42,314 bases of DNA, taken from assembly GCA_900770025.1 (NCBI GenBank), contig CAAGIW010000028.1:1-42314 (forward strand), read 5' to 3'. Position 1 is the first letter of the stretch, and the number at the start of each line of letters is the position of its first letter. The notes beneath the pieces are model-generated. The model was given only the letters and a program-made list of their open reading frames with translations, was not told where the DNA came from and ran no database searches. This stretch comes from an uncultured Prevotella sp. (GTDB taxonomy: Bacteria; Bacteroidota; Bacteroidia; Bacteroidales; Bacteroidaceae). Of the stretch, positions 15,445-23,852 are shown in pieces. Made by a program: the position numbers and the translations under genes.

Positions 15445-16785
15445 TTAGACGATGGGCAGGCTGATGCCGCTCAGCTTCTGATACACGTCCAAGGCATATA
15501 CGTCGGTCATGCCGCTGATGTAGTCGATGACGGCCATCAGGCGTGTTTCGATGTTGGGATCGTCGATGTGGTACTGGCTCGACACGCGCCCTATGAGTTG
15601 CTGCGAGTAGTAGCGCTCTGGGTGCAGCACCGCTTCGGTCATCTGTTGCATCAGTGTGTCCATGATGCGATAGCCCGACAGTTCCACGTCGAGCACCGGT
15701 TTGCTGCGGTATATGCGCTGGTTCGACAGGGCGGCACAGTGCTTGTAGGCATCGCGCTGCACGGGGTGCATCACCGCGGTGAGCGGTTGGTTGAAGGTGC
15801 CGGCCAGTATCTCCTCCTCGTGCTCCACAAAGGCCTTCACACACTCGTTTTCCAATTTGCCTATCACGCAGGCCCTCATATACACAATCTTCTCGTTGTC
15901 GTCGGTCAGTCCCTCGTCTTCGATGCGCTTCAGGATGCTTTTCTTGTTGTCCTCGTCGAAGAAGTTGAGCAGCAAATCGGCGGTTTCATCGAACGAAAGT
16001 ATCTTCAGCTTGTGCGAATCCTCTATGTCCATCACCTCATAGCAGATGTCGTCGGCCGCCTCTACCAGATACACCAGCGGATGCCTCACATACTTTGCCG
16101 GTTCGCCGCTGCCCGAAATCTTGATGATGCCCATCTCTTCGGCGATGCGCTCATAGTATTCCTGTTCGCTGAAGAAGAAGCCAAACTTGCCTTTTTCTCC
16201 CGAAAGCATCGATGAAAACGGGTATTTTACGATGCTTGCCAGGGTGGTATAGGTCATTACAAAGCCGCCGTTTCGCCTGCCTTTATACTGGTGTGTAAGC
16301 AGTCGGAAGGCATTGGCATTGCCCTCAAAGTGGGTGATGTCGCTCCAGAACTCGCGGCTCACCATGCTTTTGAGCTGGCTTCCGGCCCCTTCGGTGAAGA
16401 AAGTCTGTATGGCCTTTTCGCCCGAATGACCGAAAGGCGGGTTGCCCATGTCGTGCGCCAAGCAGGCCGTGGCCACTATCTGTCCTATCTGTGAAATCAT
16501 CGAGTTGCTCAGTTCTGGGTGGCGCAGTGTGAGTTCTTTGGCCACATCGTTGCCCAACGACATGCCCACGCTGGCCACTTCCAAGCTGTGAGTCAGTCGG
16601 TTGTGCACAAACACGCTGCCCGGCAGGGGGAATACCTGCGTCTTGTTCTGCAGGCGTCTGAAGGGAGCCGAGAATATCAGTCGGTCGTAGTCGCGCTTAA
16701 ACTCCGTTCTTCCGTCGTATCGCTCCAAGTGTCTCAGTTCCTGTCCTAATCGTTTGTAGGTAATCAGTTGTTGCCAGTTCATCAT
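15445..16785 (-). CDS. dgt: Deoxyguanosinetriphosphate triphosphohydrolase
   Basis: A 446-residue cytoplasmic HD-domain enzyme that splits dGTP to deoxyguanosine and triphosphate. Motifs include RLIFSAPFRRLQNKTQVFPL and FVHNRLTHSLEVA (first His ligand), the HD pair in ACLAHDMGNPPFGHSGE, and VEAADDICYEVMDIED. The start at 16785 (or 16782) gives the expected MNWQQLITYKRLGQE; an upstream ATG would add 19 unlikely residues. It is divergent from dut, so two nucleotide-pool enzymes share one intergenic region of about 160 bases. Confidence 0.95.
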   Translation of the reverse strand: MMNWQQLITYKRLGQELRHLERYDGRTEFKRDYDRLIFSAPFRRLQNKTQVFPLPGSVFVHNRLTHSLEVASVGMSLGNDVAKELTLRHPELSNSMISQIGQIVATACLAHDMGNPPFGHSGEKAIQTFFTEGAGSQLKSMVSREFWSDITHFEGNANAFRLLTHQYKGRRNGGFVMTYTTLASIVKYPFSSMLSGEKGKFGFFFSEQEYYERIAEEMGIIKISGSGEPAKYVRHPLVYLVEAADDICYEVMDIEDSHKLKILSFDETADLLLNFFDEDNKKSILKRIEDEGLTDDNEKIVYMRACVIGKLENECVKAFVEHEEEILAGTFNQPLTAVMHPVQRDAYKHCAALSNQRIYRSKPVLDVELSGYRIMDTLMQQMTEAVLHPERYYSQQLIGRVSSQYHIDDPNIETRLMAVIDYISGMTDVYALDVYQKLSGISLPIV

Positions 16786-16850
16786 GTTTGTAGGTGTTTC
16801 TGTGAGGATGTTCGTAGGTGAGTTGTCAGCTCTCCTTTGCATTCTGTTGA

Positions 16851-16858
16851 CAAAATTA
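16851..16858 (-). promoter_or_regulatory. Candidate -7 box of dgt
   Basis: The minus-strand TAATTTTG lies 66 bases before the dgt start. No clear -33 TTTG accompanies it. Confidence 0.4.
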
Positions 16859-16921
16859 CTCCTTTTTCCCCGTTAATTGTAAAAAATGGATAATTATTTC
16901 TCACAGATACGGAATAATGAT

Positions 16922-16929
16922 TAACTTTG
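16922..16929 (+). promoter_or_regulatory. Candidate -7 box of the dut operon
   Basis: TAACTTTG lies 20 bases before the dut ATG at 16949, giving a very short leader. The -33 region shows only TTTC at 16897-16900. Confidence 0.5.
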
Positions 16930-16948
16930 CATCTCTAACACATATATT

Positions 16949-17383
16949 ATGCAGATAAAAGTGATCAACCGTGGTAGGCAGCCGCTACCTGCGTATGCCA
17001 CCGAGCAGAGTGCGGGCATGGACCTGCGTGCCAATATCGAAGAGCCACTCACGCTCCGCCCCTTGGAGCGCAAATTAGTGGGCACCGGCCTTTACATCGC
17101 CCTGCCTCGGGGCTATGAGGCGCAGATACGTCCGCGCAGTGGTTTGGCATTGAAGCATGGCATCACCGTGCTTAACTCTCCGGGAACCATCGATGCCGAC
17201 TATCGTGGAGAAATCATGGTGCTGTTGGTCAACCTGTCTGATACCGACTTTGTGGTCAACGAGGGCGAGCGCATCGCACAGATGGTGATAGCACGCCACG
17301 AGCAGGCCGTCTTTGAAGTGGTGGAATCGCTCGACGAAACCGAGCGGGGTGCCGGCGGTTATGGTCATACTGGTGTAAAATAA
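16949..17383 (+). CDS. dut: Deoxyuridine 5'-triphosphate nucleotidohydrolase (dUTPase)
   Basis: A 144-residue trimeric dUTPase that hydrolyses dUTP to dUMP, keeping uracil out of DNA and feeding dTMP synthesis. All five motifs are visible: SAGMDLRA (1), PRSGLALKHG (2), GTIDADYRGEI with the catalytic Asp (3), RIAQMVI (4) and RGAGGYGHTG (5). Motif 5 has Tyr-Gly-His where many enzymes have Phe-Gly-Ser; the Phe-to-Tyr change keeps the stacking aromatic. It heads a probable operon with the TPR protein (12-base gap), the DUF4292 lipoprotein and the EnvC-like protein. Confidence 0.97.
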   Translation: MQIKVINRGRQPLPAYATEQSAGMDLRANIEEPLTLRPLERKLVGTGLYIALPRGYEAQIRPRSGLALKHGITVLNSPGTIDADYRGEIMVLLVNLSDTDFVVNEGERIAQMVIARHEQAVFEVVESLDETERGAGGYGHTGVK

Positions 17384-17395
17384 TCCGTTTCATCG

Positions 17396-19096
17396 ATGAT
17401 GCTCAGGTATATCGGCGCAGTGCTTCTACTCTTTTCCCTGCCCCTGCAGGCGCAGGACAAGGCAAGAGACAGCCTGTATGTGCACACCTTTTTGGAGGCC
17501 ATGATGGAGCAGGTGAAGGACAACGACGAGGCGGCTTTCGACTCGCTGCAGCGCTGTGTGGCCATCGACTCCACCCGGGCAGAGGCCCATTTCTTCCTCG
17601 GTCCCCACTATTACAGGAGGGGAGAGCGGGGCAAGGCACTGAAAAGCTATATCCGTGCGGCAGAACTTGACTCCACTTGCGTGGACTATATCGAGACGCT
17701 TTCGTCGGCTTACTATGATGCGCTGCAATACGACAACGCCATTGCCATGGCCGAAAGGCTGCTGCAGTTGGACAACCAGCGTGAGGATGTGCTGAACGTG
17801 CTGGTGAAGATGTATGACAGGGCCGGCCGTTTTTCCGACTGCATCAGGTGCCTCGACAGGATAGAGGAACTGGAAGGCAAGTCGGAACAGATAGCGGCAA
17901 GCAAGAGCTACTACTACTTCGAGATGGGCGACACCCTGGCCTCGCTGCGCGCACTGCAGCAACTGTGTGCCGACTATCCCGGAGAACTGAAATACAAATG
18001 CACCTATGCCGCATCGCTGCTTGGGCATGGACAGGCCGACAGTGCCATGGCCGTGTATCGGGAGGTGATGGAAGAAGACCCGCAGAACGTGGATGCCGCG
18101 ATGTTTATGCGCGAATACTACAAGTCGCAGGGCATGGAGCAGCAGGCCGACAGCGTGGCCATGCAACTGCTGATGGGCAAAAAGGTGGAATGGGATGCCA
18201 AGGCGGCGGTGCTCAGAGACATCATCCTGTGTAGCGAACGCAAGGAGGGCGGCAAGCAGAAAGTGCTCGATGTGTTCGACCAAGTGCTGCAGCAACCCCA
18301 GCAGGATGCCAACATGGCCTATCTCTGTGCCATGTATATGGAAAGGAATAACATGGGGCACGACAGCATTGGCGTGGTGCTCGACAAGGCAATACAGATA
18401 GAACCCGACAACTACGTTGCGCGGATGCACCTGTTGGCATACGCCTGGGAGCGCAACGATATGGACAGTGTGATAGTGCTCTGCAACGAAGCGCGCCAGT
18501 ATAACCCGTCGCAGATGCCCTTCTACTACTATCAGGGCATGGCCTACTACCGCCAAGACCGCGAGCAGGAAGCCCTCGACACCTTCAGAAAGGGCATAGA
18601 GTATGTGGACGAGGCCAACGATTCTGCCTTGGTGGCGGACTTCTATATGATTATGGGCGACCTGTTGTACAAAACAGGCGATTCCAACGCAGCCTTCGCT
18701 GCCTACGACTCCTGTCTGCAGTGGAACTCTGCCGAGGTGGGATGCCTGAACAATTACGCCTATTTTCTGAGCTTAGAGAATACAAGACTGGACAAGGCTG
18801 AGCAGATGAGCCGCACGGCCATCATGGCAGAACCACGTAATGCCACCTATCTCGACACCTATGCGTGGGTGCTCTTCAAACTCGGTCGCTACGGGGAGGC
18901 CAAGGAGTTTATCGACCGTGCGCTGCAGAACGACAGCGTGGCAGGCGAGGATATTCTGGAACATGCGGGGGATATCTATGCCATGAACGGCGACATCACC
19001 CGCGCAATGGAGTATTGGCAGAAGGCGGCCGAAACGGCTCCCGACTTCAATGTGACGCTCCGCAAGAAGATAAAGAAAAGGAAGTACGTTAAATGA
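17396..19096 (+). CDS. Secreted tetratricopeptide repeat protein
   Basis: A 566-residue protein with a signal peptide ending LPLQAQ, followed by many TPR-like helical pairs across the whole length. Clear examples are RAEAHFFLGPHYYRRGERGKALKSY, MPFYYYQGMAYYRQDREQEALDTF and ATYLDTYAWVLFKLGRYGEAKEF. No catalytic domain is visible, so it is a periplasmic or outer-membrane-facing scaffold. Its position between dut and a DUF4292 lipoprotein plus an EnvC-like factor suggests a cell envelope role, possibly assembly or division, but this is inference. An ATG at 17399 is an equivalent start. Confidence 0.88.
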   Translation: MMLRYIGAVLLLFSLPLQAQDKARDSLYVHTFLEAMMEQVKDNDEAAFDSLQRCVAIDSTRAEAHFFLGPHYYRRGERGKALKSYIRAAELDSTCVDYIETLSSAYYDALQYDNAIAMAERLLQLDNQREDVLNVLVKMYDRAGRFSDCIRCLDRIEELEGKSEQIAASKSYYYFEMGDTLASLRALQQLCADYPGELKYKCTYAASLLGHGQADSAMAVYREVMEEDPQNVDAAMFMREYYKSQGMEQQADSVAMQLLMGKKVEWDAKAAVLRDIILCSERKEGGKQKVLDVFDQVLQQPQQDANMAYLCAMYMERNNMGHDSIGVVLDKAIQIEPDNYVARMHLLAYAWERNDMDSVIVLCNEARQYNPSQMPFYYYQGMAYYRQDREQEALDTFRKGIEYVDEANDSALVADFYMIMGDLLYKTGDSNAAFAAYDSCLQWNSAEVGCLNNYAYFLSLENTRLDKAEQMSRTAIMAEPRNATYLDTYAWVLFKLGRYGEAKEFIDRALQNDSVAGEDILEHAGDIYAMNGDITRAMEYWQKAAETAPDFNVTLRKKIKKRKYVK

Positions 19097-19153
19097 CATG
19101 GGCATGGGGCTCGTGTAACGTTGAAACAGAAACATCAATAATTTCATAAAGTC

Positions 19154-20002
19154 ATGAAAGTATCGTCAATAGCCAAAGTGGCATTGCTGGCACTGCCCTT
19201 GATGATGGGTGCCTGCAAATCGTCAAAATCGTTGCAGAAGGATGTGGCAACCACCCCTGCAGTCAATTCTACGGAGCAGGAGAAGTTGGACAAGTTGAAC
19301 AAATCTAAGCTGTCGCAGCAGTTTCTTACCTCCAAAATCAAGTTCAAGGCTGTGCTGGGCAACCATGACGTGTCGCTCACGGGCAACCTGAAGATGAAGC
19401 GTAACGACGTGATTCGCCTGCAGCTCATGGCTTTCGGATTTGTGGAGGCCGCCCGTTTGGAGTTCACACCCGACTATGTGCTCATCGTAGATAGGATGAA
19501 CAAGCAGTATCTCAAGGTGCCTTACAACTATATAGACTTCCTTCGCAACAGCGGAATCAACTTCTATACACTGCAAGCGCTGTTCTGGAACGAACTCTTT
19601 GTGCCAGGTGAGAAGAGCATCGAGGCAAGTCAGCTCAGCCAATACACCACCTCTACCGTGGACAATCAGTTGGTGGTGGCATTAGAGCGTGAGCCTATGT
19701 CGTACAAATGGCTGGCCGATGAGGACGTGTCGCACATCAAGATGGCAAACATACTCTACACTGACAAGTACAGAGGCAACTCGCAACTGAACTGGGACTA
19801 CCAGAATTTTGAAACAAGCAACGGCGTTACCTTCCCCATGAAGCAGGTGGTGAACCTGATGCTGCCCAAGACTACGGCCGAGATAACCCTTACCCTTAAC
19901 TATTTGGGCAAGGAGGATGATTGGGAAACGCGCACCACGCTGTCGGACAAATACCGTCAGGTGAAGATTGATGACCTGATGCACCGCATCCTTTCCATGT
20001 AG
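19154..20002 (+). CDS. DUF4292 family lipoprotein
   Basis: A 282-residue lipoprotein: MKVSSIAKVALLALPLMMGAC gives a lipobox with Cys at position 21, followed by a flexible Ser/Lys linker. The mature domain (about 55-280) is rich in beta strands (KIKFKAVLGNHDVSLTGNLKMKRNDVIRLQLMAFGFVEAARLEFTPDYVLIVDRMN shortened here as the strand-rich core at residues 58-115). DUF4292 has been related to the LolA/LolB-like lipid-binding fold, which would suit a lipoprotein or lipid carrier; I cannot verify that here. It is probably anchored in the outer membrane. It sits between a TPR protein and an EnvC-like factor. Confidence 0.85.
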   Translation: MKVSSIAKVALLALPLMMGACKSSKSLQKDVATTPAVNSTEQEKLDKLNKSKLSQQFLTSKIKFKAVLGNHDVSLTGNLKMKRNDVIRLQLMAFGFVEAARLEFTPDYVLIVDRMNKQYLKVPYNYIDFLRNSGINFYTLQALFWNELFVPGEKSIEASQLSQYTTSTVDNQLVVALEREPMSYKWLADEDVSHIKMANILYTDKYRGNSQLNWDYQNFETSNGVTFPMKQVVNLMLPKTTAEITLTLNYLGKEDDWETRTTLSDKYRQVKIDDLMHRILSM

Positions 20003-20064
20003 TTGCGGACTGCCATGTGCCGATGAAACCGAAAGAAACTGAAGGATAGGAGCGGAACAAAAGG

Positions 20065-21537
20065 ATGAGAGTGCGCGTTTGGACAGTGCTTCTGATGGCG
20101 ATACTTGTTGCGGTGCCCGGTGCATCGCAGCAGCAACGCCAGCGCCGTGCCGTCACCACCAAGGTGCAGGCAAAGAAGAACGGCACACGACAGAAGACCA
20201 CTGCACGCAAACAGACCGCCAAGAAAAAGAGCAGCAAAAAGAAGTCGGCCAAGCAGCCTGCCACATCTGCCATCACCGGACTGAAGAACCAGAGCGCACA
20301 AATCAGGAAGAACATCAGAGAACAGGAACAGAAACTGCGCAACAATGAGCGCACTGTGAAGCAGAGACTGCAGAACCTGATGGTCATCAACTCTGAGATA
20401 GTGGATAAAAAACGCACCATCGACACCATCAGAAAAGACATAGGCGAGTTAGACGGAAATATCCAGTTGCTCAACAAACGCATCGAACAGTTGGAGGCAG
20501 AGTTGGCCGATCGCAAGGAGAAGTATGTGAAGTCGATGCGCTACATGCACCGCAACCGCTCCATACAGAGCCAGTTGATGTTCATCTTCAGTGCGCATAA
20601 CTTCACCCAGATGTACCGACGACTGCGCTTCACCCGTGAGTATGCCGCCTTCCAGCGTTCGCAGGGCGAGATGGTGAAGGCCAAAAGGGCACAGGTTCAG
20701 GAGAAACAAGAAGAACTGATGGCCGCCAAGAAGCAGAAGAATGTGCTGCTGAACCGCGGCATTGTGGAGCATAAGAATCTGGAAGGCAAGCAGGTGGAGC
20801 AGGAAAAAGTGGTGAAGACACTGCAGAACCAGCAGAAAACCATACAGCGAATCATTGACGAACAGCGCAAGAAACAGGCTGCCATCGACGCTGAAATCGA
20901 CCGTTTGGTGGCCATAGAGATAGAAAAGGCGCGCAAACGTGCCGAGGAAGAAGCCCGCCAGCGAGCCTTGGCTGAAGAGGCAGCACGCAGGCGTGCCGAG
21001 GAGGAAGCCCGCCGAAAGGCTGCGAGTGAATCGGCAAAGAGCCCCGACCGCTCTACGGCTTCTGACAGAAAAAGGAACACCCATGCTGAGCAGAAGTCCA
21101 AACCGGTGATGCTCCTCAGTTCTGAAGACCAGCGTATCAGCGGCAGTTTTGCCAACAACAAGGGCCGCCTGCCCATCCCCGTCACCGGAGGCTACCGCAT
21201 TGTGAGCCGCTACGGACAGTACAATGTGGAGGGACTGAAGAACGTGAGGTTAGACAACAAGGGCATCAACATCCAGGCTTCCCCCGGTGCCCAGGTGCGA
21301 AGCATCTTCGACGGAGAGGTGAGTGCCGTGTTCAATGCCGGCGGTTCTTCGGGTGTGATGATACGCCACGGCAGCTACATCTCTGTGTATTGCAATCTTG
21401 GCAGCGTGTTTGTGCGCCGCGGACAGAAGGTCTCGACCCGTCAGTCCATCGGAACCTTGGGTCCCGACAACGTGTTGCAGTTCCAGTTGCGCAAGGAAAA
21501 AGCCAAAATCAACCCCGAACTTTGGTTGGGCAGATAG
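20065..21537 (+). CDS. envC: EnvC-like murein hydrolase activator with degenerate LytM domain
   Basis: A 490-residue periplasmic protein with a signal peptide ending PGASQ. Next comes a very basic region (about residues 24-70, dense in Lys, Arg, Gln and Thr), then a long coiled coil (about 75-325) including an Ala/Glu/Arg-rich helix. The C-terminal LytM/M23 domain covers about 370-490. The zinc ligands are degraded: the first motif reads LDNKGINI, without the usual His and Asp, and the last reads LQFQLR instead of HFxxR. It should therefore activate amidases rather than cut peptidoglycan itself, as EnvC does in Escherichia coli. It is the probable last gene of the dut operon. Confidence 0.9.
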   Translation: MRVRVWTVLLMAILVAVPGASQQQRQRRAVTTKVQAKKNGTRQKTTARKQTAKKKSSKKKSAKQPATSAITGLKNQSAQIRKNIREQEQKLRNNERTVKQRLQNLMVINSEIVDKKRTIDTIRKDIGELDGNIQLLNKRIEQLEAELADRKEKYVKSMRYMHRNRSIQSQLMFIFSAHNFTQMYRRLRFTREYAAFQRSQGEMVKAKRAQVQEKQEELMAAKKQKNVLLNRGIVEHKNLEGKQVEQEKVVKTLQNQQKTIQRIIDEQRKKQAAIDAEIDRLVAIEIEKARKRAEEEARQRALAEEAARRRAEEEARRKAASESAKSPDRSTASDRKRNTHAEQKSKPVMLLSSEDQRISGSFANNKGRLPIPVTGGYRIVSRYGQYNVEGLKNVRLDNKGINIQASPGAQVRSIFDGEVSAVFNAGGSSGVMIRHGSYISVYCNLGSVFVRRGQKVSTRQSIGTLGPDNVLQFQLRKEKAKINPELWLGR

Positions 21538-21561
21538 GGTGATGCGTTTGCGAAAAAATGC

Positions 21562-21569
21562 TACCTTTG
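21562..21569 (+). promoter_or_regulatory. Candidate -7 box
   Basis: TACCTTTG lies between the envC stop and the secreted protein starting at 21636, giving a leader of about 60 bases. The TTTG at 21547-21550 is too close to serve as a normal -33. Confidence 0.4.
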
Positions 21570-21635
21570 TGGTGCCTTTGATGCAGAATCGTTGACAATC
21601 AGCTCAGAATCTATATCATTAAACAATAAGAATTT

Positions 21636-22148
21636 ATGAAAAAGTGTATTATTCTTTTGCTCGCAATGGTGAGTCTTTCCTGCTATGCACAGGACAAACT
21701 GGTGTTTCATAACGGCACAGTTGCCGAAGGCAAGGTGACGGAAGCAAGTGACAAACTTATCAAATTTGTTTATAAAGGCGAGGATGTGGTGAACACCATC
21801 AGCAAGAGTACGCTGGCAGAGGTGCGCTATGAAAGCGGACGTGTGCAGCAGATGTCGCAGAAAGTGGAAGTAAAGTCGGCCTCCGATTGGGAGAAGGTGC
21901 GTGTGGTGTATGACAAAGAAGAGGTGCTGGGACTGAAATCGCTCGGTCAGATAGAGAAGCACTCCACCGGCACATGGTCGTTCTCCATCACGGCAGGCCA
22001 TTTCAGTGAAAAGACCTTGAAGAAGATTCGCCAGGAGGCAGCCAAGCGCGGCGGTTGCATTGTGCTGGTGCTGTCGCAGCAAAGTCAGTCAGGCGGCTTG
22101 TTGCAGGATGGCCATGCCTCTATGACAGGCGAGGTATATACCTATTGA
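21636..22148 (+). CDS. Conserved secreted protein of unknown function
   Basis: A 170-residue protein with a signal peptide ending SCYAQ. A Cys precedes the cleavage site (SLSC-YAQ), but the context is not a good lipobox. The N-terminal half is strand-rich (DKLVFHNGTVAEGKVTEAS, then KFVYKGEDVVNTISKSTLAEVRYESGRVQ). This resembles Bacteroidetes secreted proteins in which a small beta domain reads out a K(N)G-x-EGKV pattern. The C-terminal half (about 100-170) looks alpha/beta with KKIRQEAAKRGGCIVLVL. No catalytic motif is recognised. It is followed by a strong terminator. Confidence 0.75.
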   Translation: MKKCIILLLAMVSLSCYAQDKLVFHNGTVAEGKVTEASDKLIKFVYKGEDVVNTISKSTLAEVRYESGRVQQMSQKVEVKSASDWEKVRVVYDKEEVLGLKSLGQIEKHSTGTWSFSITAGHFSEKTLKKIRQEAAKRGGCIVLVLSQQSQSGGLLQDGHASMTGEVYTY

Positions 22149-22174
22149 TCCATATTTCAGAGAATTCATAATCT

Positions 22175-22207
22175 GGGGAGTTAAAGTTGTTAACTCCCCA
22201 ATTTTTT
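22175..22207 (+). terminator. Rho-independent terminator
   Basis: GGGGAGTTAA (22175-22184) pairs perfectly with TTAACTCCCC (22190-22199) around AGTTG. It is followed by AATTTTTT. Confidence 0.92.
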
Positions 22208-22215
22208 CCTGTTAT

Positions 22216-22474
22216 CCCCACTCGGCCTCCCCAAGAAGCCCCATTCGGCCTCCCCAAGGGGAGGAGAATAAAACATGAGCGCAGCGATTCGGTTGCGAGA
22301 TAAGTGGTTGATGATAAGCGGATAACATTCTTTCAGAAATCCAGTTGAATGCTGTTCGCATTCCAAGGCGAATTGGAGTGTTTTCTAAAACGGTGCGTTT
22401 TGCGTTCTAAAACGGTGCGTTTTGCAATGTAAAACGGTGCGTTTTGCAATGCAAAATGGTGCGTTTTGCAAAAC
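22216..22474 (+). repeat. Dispersed repeat element, copy A (body plus 22-bp array 3)
   Basis: From left to right: a 23-bp direct duplication (22216-22238 and 22239-22261) containing CCTCCCC; the inverted pair CCTCCCC-AA-GGGGAGG; a conserved body to 22376 with the mini-hairpin GAATGC-TGTTC-GCATTC; then a 22-bp array with units at 22387, 22409, 22431 and 22453 (AAAACGGTGCGTTTTGC core, loop GGTGC). Copy B lies at 34977-35215 in the opposite orientation. Body identity is about 84 percent over 128 aligned positions counted by eye. It sits between the convergent ends of two genes, and no protein-like frame is present. Confidence 0.88.
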
Positions 22475-22544
22475 GACATGCAGAGCAGTGTAAAATGCTG
22501 TGCAATCATTGACAAAAACAAACCGTATGAGGCTTACACCAAAC

Positions 22545-23615
22545 TCACGCAAATAAGTCCATTCCATCGAGAAGTTGGAGATAGATGGGCAGTGCCTTCT
22601 CCAATTCATTCAGGCAGATGTATTCATCGGCAGAGTGAGAGCGGGATGATTCTCCGGGCCCTAATTTGAGCGAGGGGAAGGGCATCAGCGCCTGATCGGA
22701 CAGCGTGGGCGAGCCAAAAGGCTTCATGCCCATCTCGATGCAACGCCTCACCAAGGGATGGGATGTGGGGATGGAAGATGAACTGAGGCGGAAAGAGCGT
22801 GCCTTGAGTTCGCTTTTGGTGTGCTTGTCGATGAAGTTGAACACTTCTTCGTTGGTATATAGCTCGTTGGTGCGCACGTCGATGATGAAATGACAGTCGT
22901 CGGGCACCACGTTGTGCTGTGTGCCGCTCTGTATCACTGTCACGCTTACCTTGGTGGAACCAAGCAGTGGGCTGATGCGCTCAAAACGGTAATCGCGCAG
23001 CCACAGCAGGTCGTCTAATGCCTCATAGATGGCGTTTACACCCTCGTTGCGTGCGGCGTGGCCCGATTTTCCGTGGGCGTGGCCGTCAATCACCATCAGT
23101 CCTCGTTCGGCGATGGCAGGCTGCATCCCCGTGGGTTCGCCCACGATGGCCACCGTGACAGGCGGAAGCATTGGCAATACGCTACTGATGCCGCCCGCGC
23201 CGCTCACCTCTTCTTCGGCCGAAGCCAAAAACACTAAGTTGTAAGACCGCTGGCCGCGCGGCCTTGAGGTGATGATGCGAAACACCTGCAGCAGTGTCAC
23301 TAATCCGGCACCGTCGTCATTACTGCCGATGCCATACAGTTTTTCGTCCTCTATGCGCGGCATATACGGGTTTCTCATCCAACTGTCCACCGGCTTCACC
23401 GTGTCTATGTGGGCGTTGAGCAGCAGCGTGGGCCGCTCGTCAGAATAGTCGTTCTCCACCACCCACAGGTTGTTTCCCTCGCGTCGGGGGCGCAGTCCGC
23501 AGTCGGTCATGTAGGCTTGCAGGGCATCGGCCGCCATCTTTTCGCCCCTGCTGGTGCGCGGAATGGCAATCAGTGTCTTGAGCAGTTGGATGCTTTCATC
23601 AACATATTGTTTCAT
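22545..23615 (-). CDS. argE': M20 family deacylase, probable N-succinyl/acetyl-citrulline deacylase (ArgE')
   Basis: A 356-residue cytoplasmic di-zinc hydrolase. Metal-ligand blocks typical of M20 are present: LNAHIDTV (His and the catalytic-neighbour Asp), GSNDDGAGLV (bridging Asp), ASAEEEVSG (catalytic Glu plus ligand Glu) and the C-terminal GESSRSHSADEYI (His ligand). The central dimerisation domain begins with GHAHGKSGHAAR. In Bacteroidetes this family performs the deacylation step of the variant arginine pathway, acting on N-succinyl-L-citrulline (N-acetyl-citrulline in other groups). I infer that substrate from the phylum. It is monocistronic and convergent with 21636. Confidence 0.85.
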   Translation of the reverse strand: MKQYVDESIQLLKTLIAIPRTSRGEKMAADALQAYMTDCGLRPRREGNNLWVVENDYSDERPTLLLNAHIDTVKPVDSWMRNPYMPRIEDEKLYGIGSNDDGAGLVTLLQVFRIITSRPRGQRSYNLVFLASAEEEVSGAGGISSVLPMLPPVTVAIVGEPTGMQPAIAERGLMVIDGHAHGKSGHAARNEGVNAIYEALDDLLWLRDYRFERISPLLGSTKVSVTVIQSGTQHNVVPDDCHFIIDVRTNELYTNEEVFNFIDKHTKSELKARSFRLSSSSIPTSHPLVRRCIEMGMKPFGSPTLSDQALMPFPSLKLGPGESSRSHSADEYICLNELEKALPIYLQLLDGMDLFA

Positions 23616-23672
23616 GGCTGTGTGATGGGCTGTAGGGTTAGATGAGTAAATCAGCGTCTATATTTCCATGCG

Positions 23673-23680
23673 CAAAGGTA
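23673..23680 (-). promoter_or_regulatory. Candidate -7 box of argE'
   Basis: The minus-strand TACCTTTG lies 57 bases before the start codon. No -33 TTTG is found at the right spacing. Confidence 0.45.
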
Positions 23681-23720
23681 CAAAAATGGGCGTTAAACCC
23701 GCTATTTCTCATATAAAAGT

Positions 23721-23751
23721 TTTGCTATTTGTTAATTTTACCGTATTTTTG
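23721..23751 (+). promoter_or_regulatory. Promoter of the acyl-CoA synthetase gene
   Basis: TTTG at 23721-23724 and TATTTTTG at 23744-23751 are separated by 19 bases. The resulting leader is about 95 bases. Confidence 0.65.
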
Positions 23752-23852
23752 CATGGTATATGGAGGGCGGAACGCCAATCGCTCTGTCCTGAAAATCCAT
23801 CTGAAAGGATGCGGCAAGGCATGCTTCATGAATCTTTCAAAACAGATAAACT

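Noticed and set aside
22216..22474. Insertion sequence remnant
   Set aside because: No transposase fragment, no terminal inverted repeats bounding the element and no target-site duplication could be seen.
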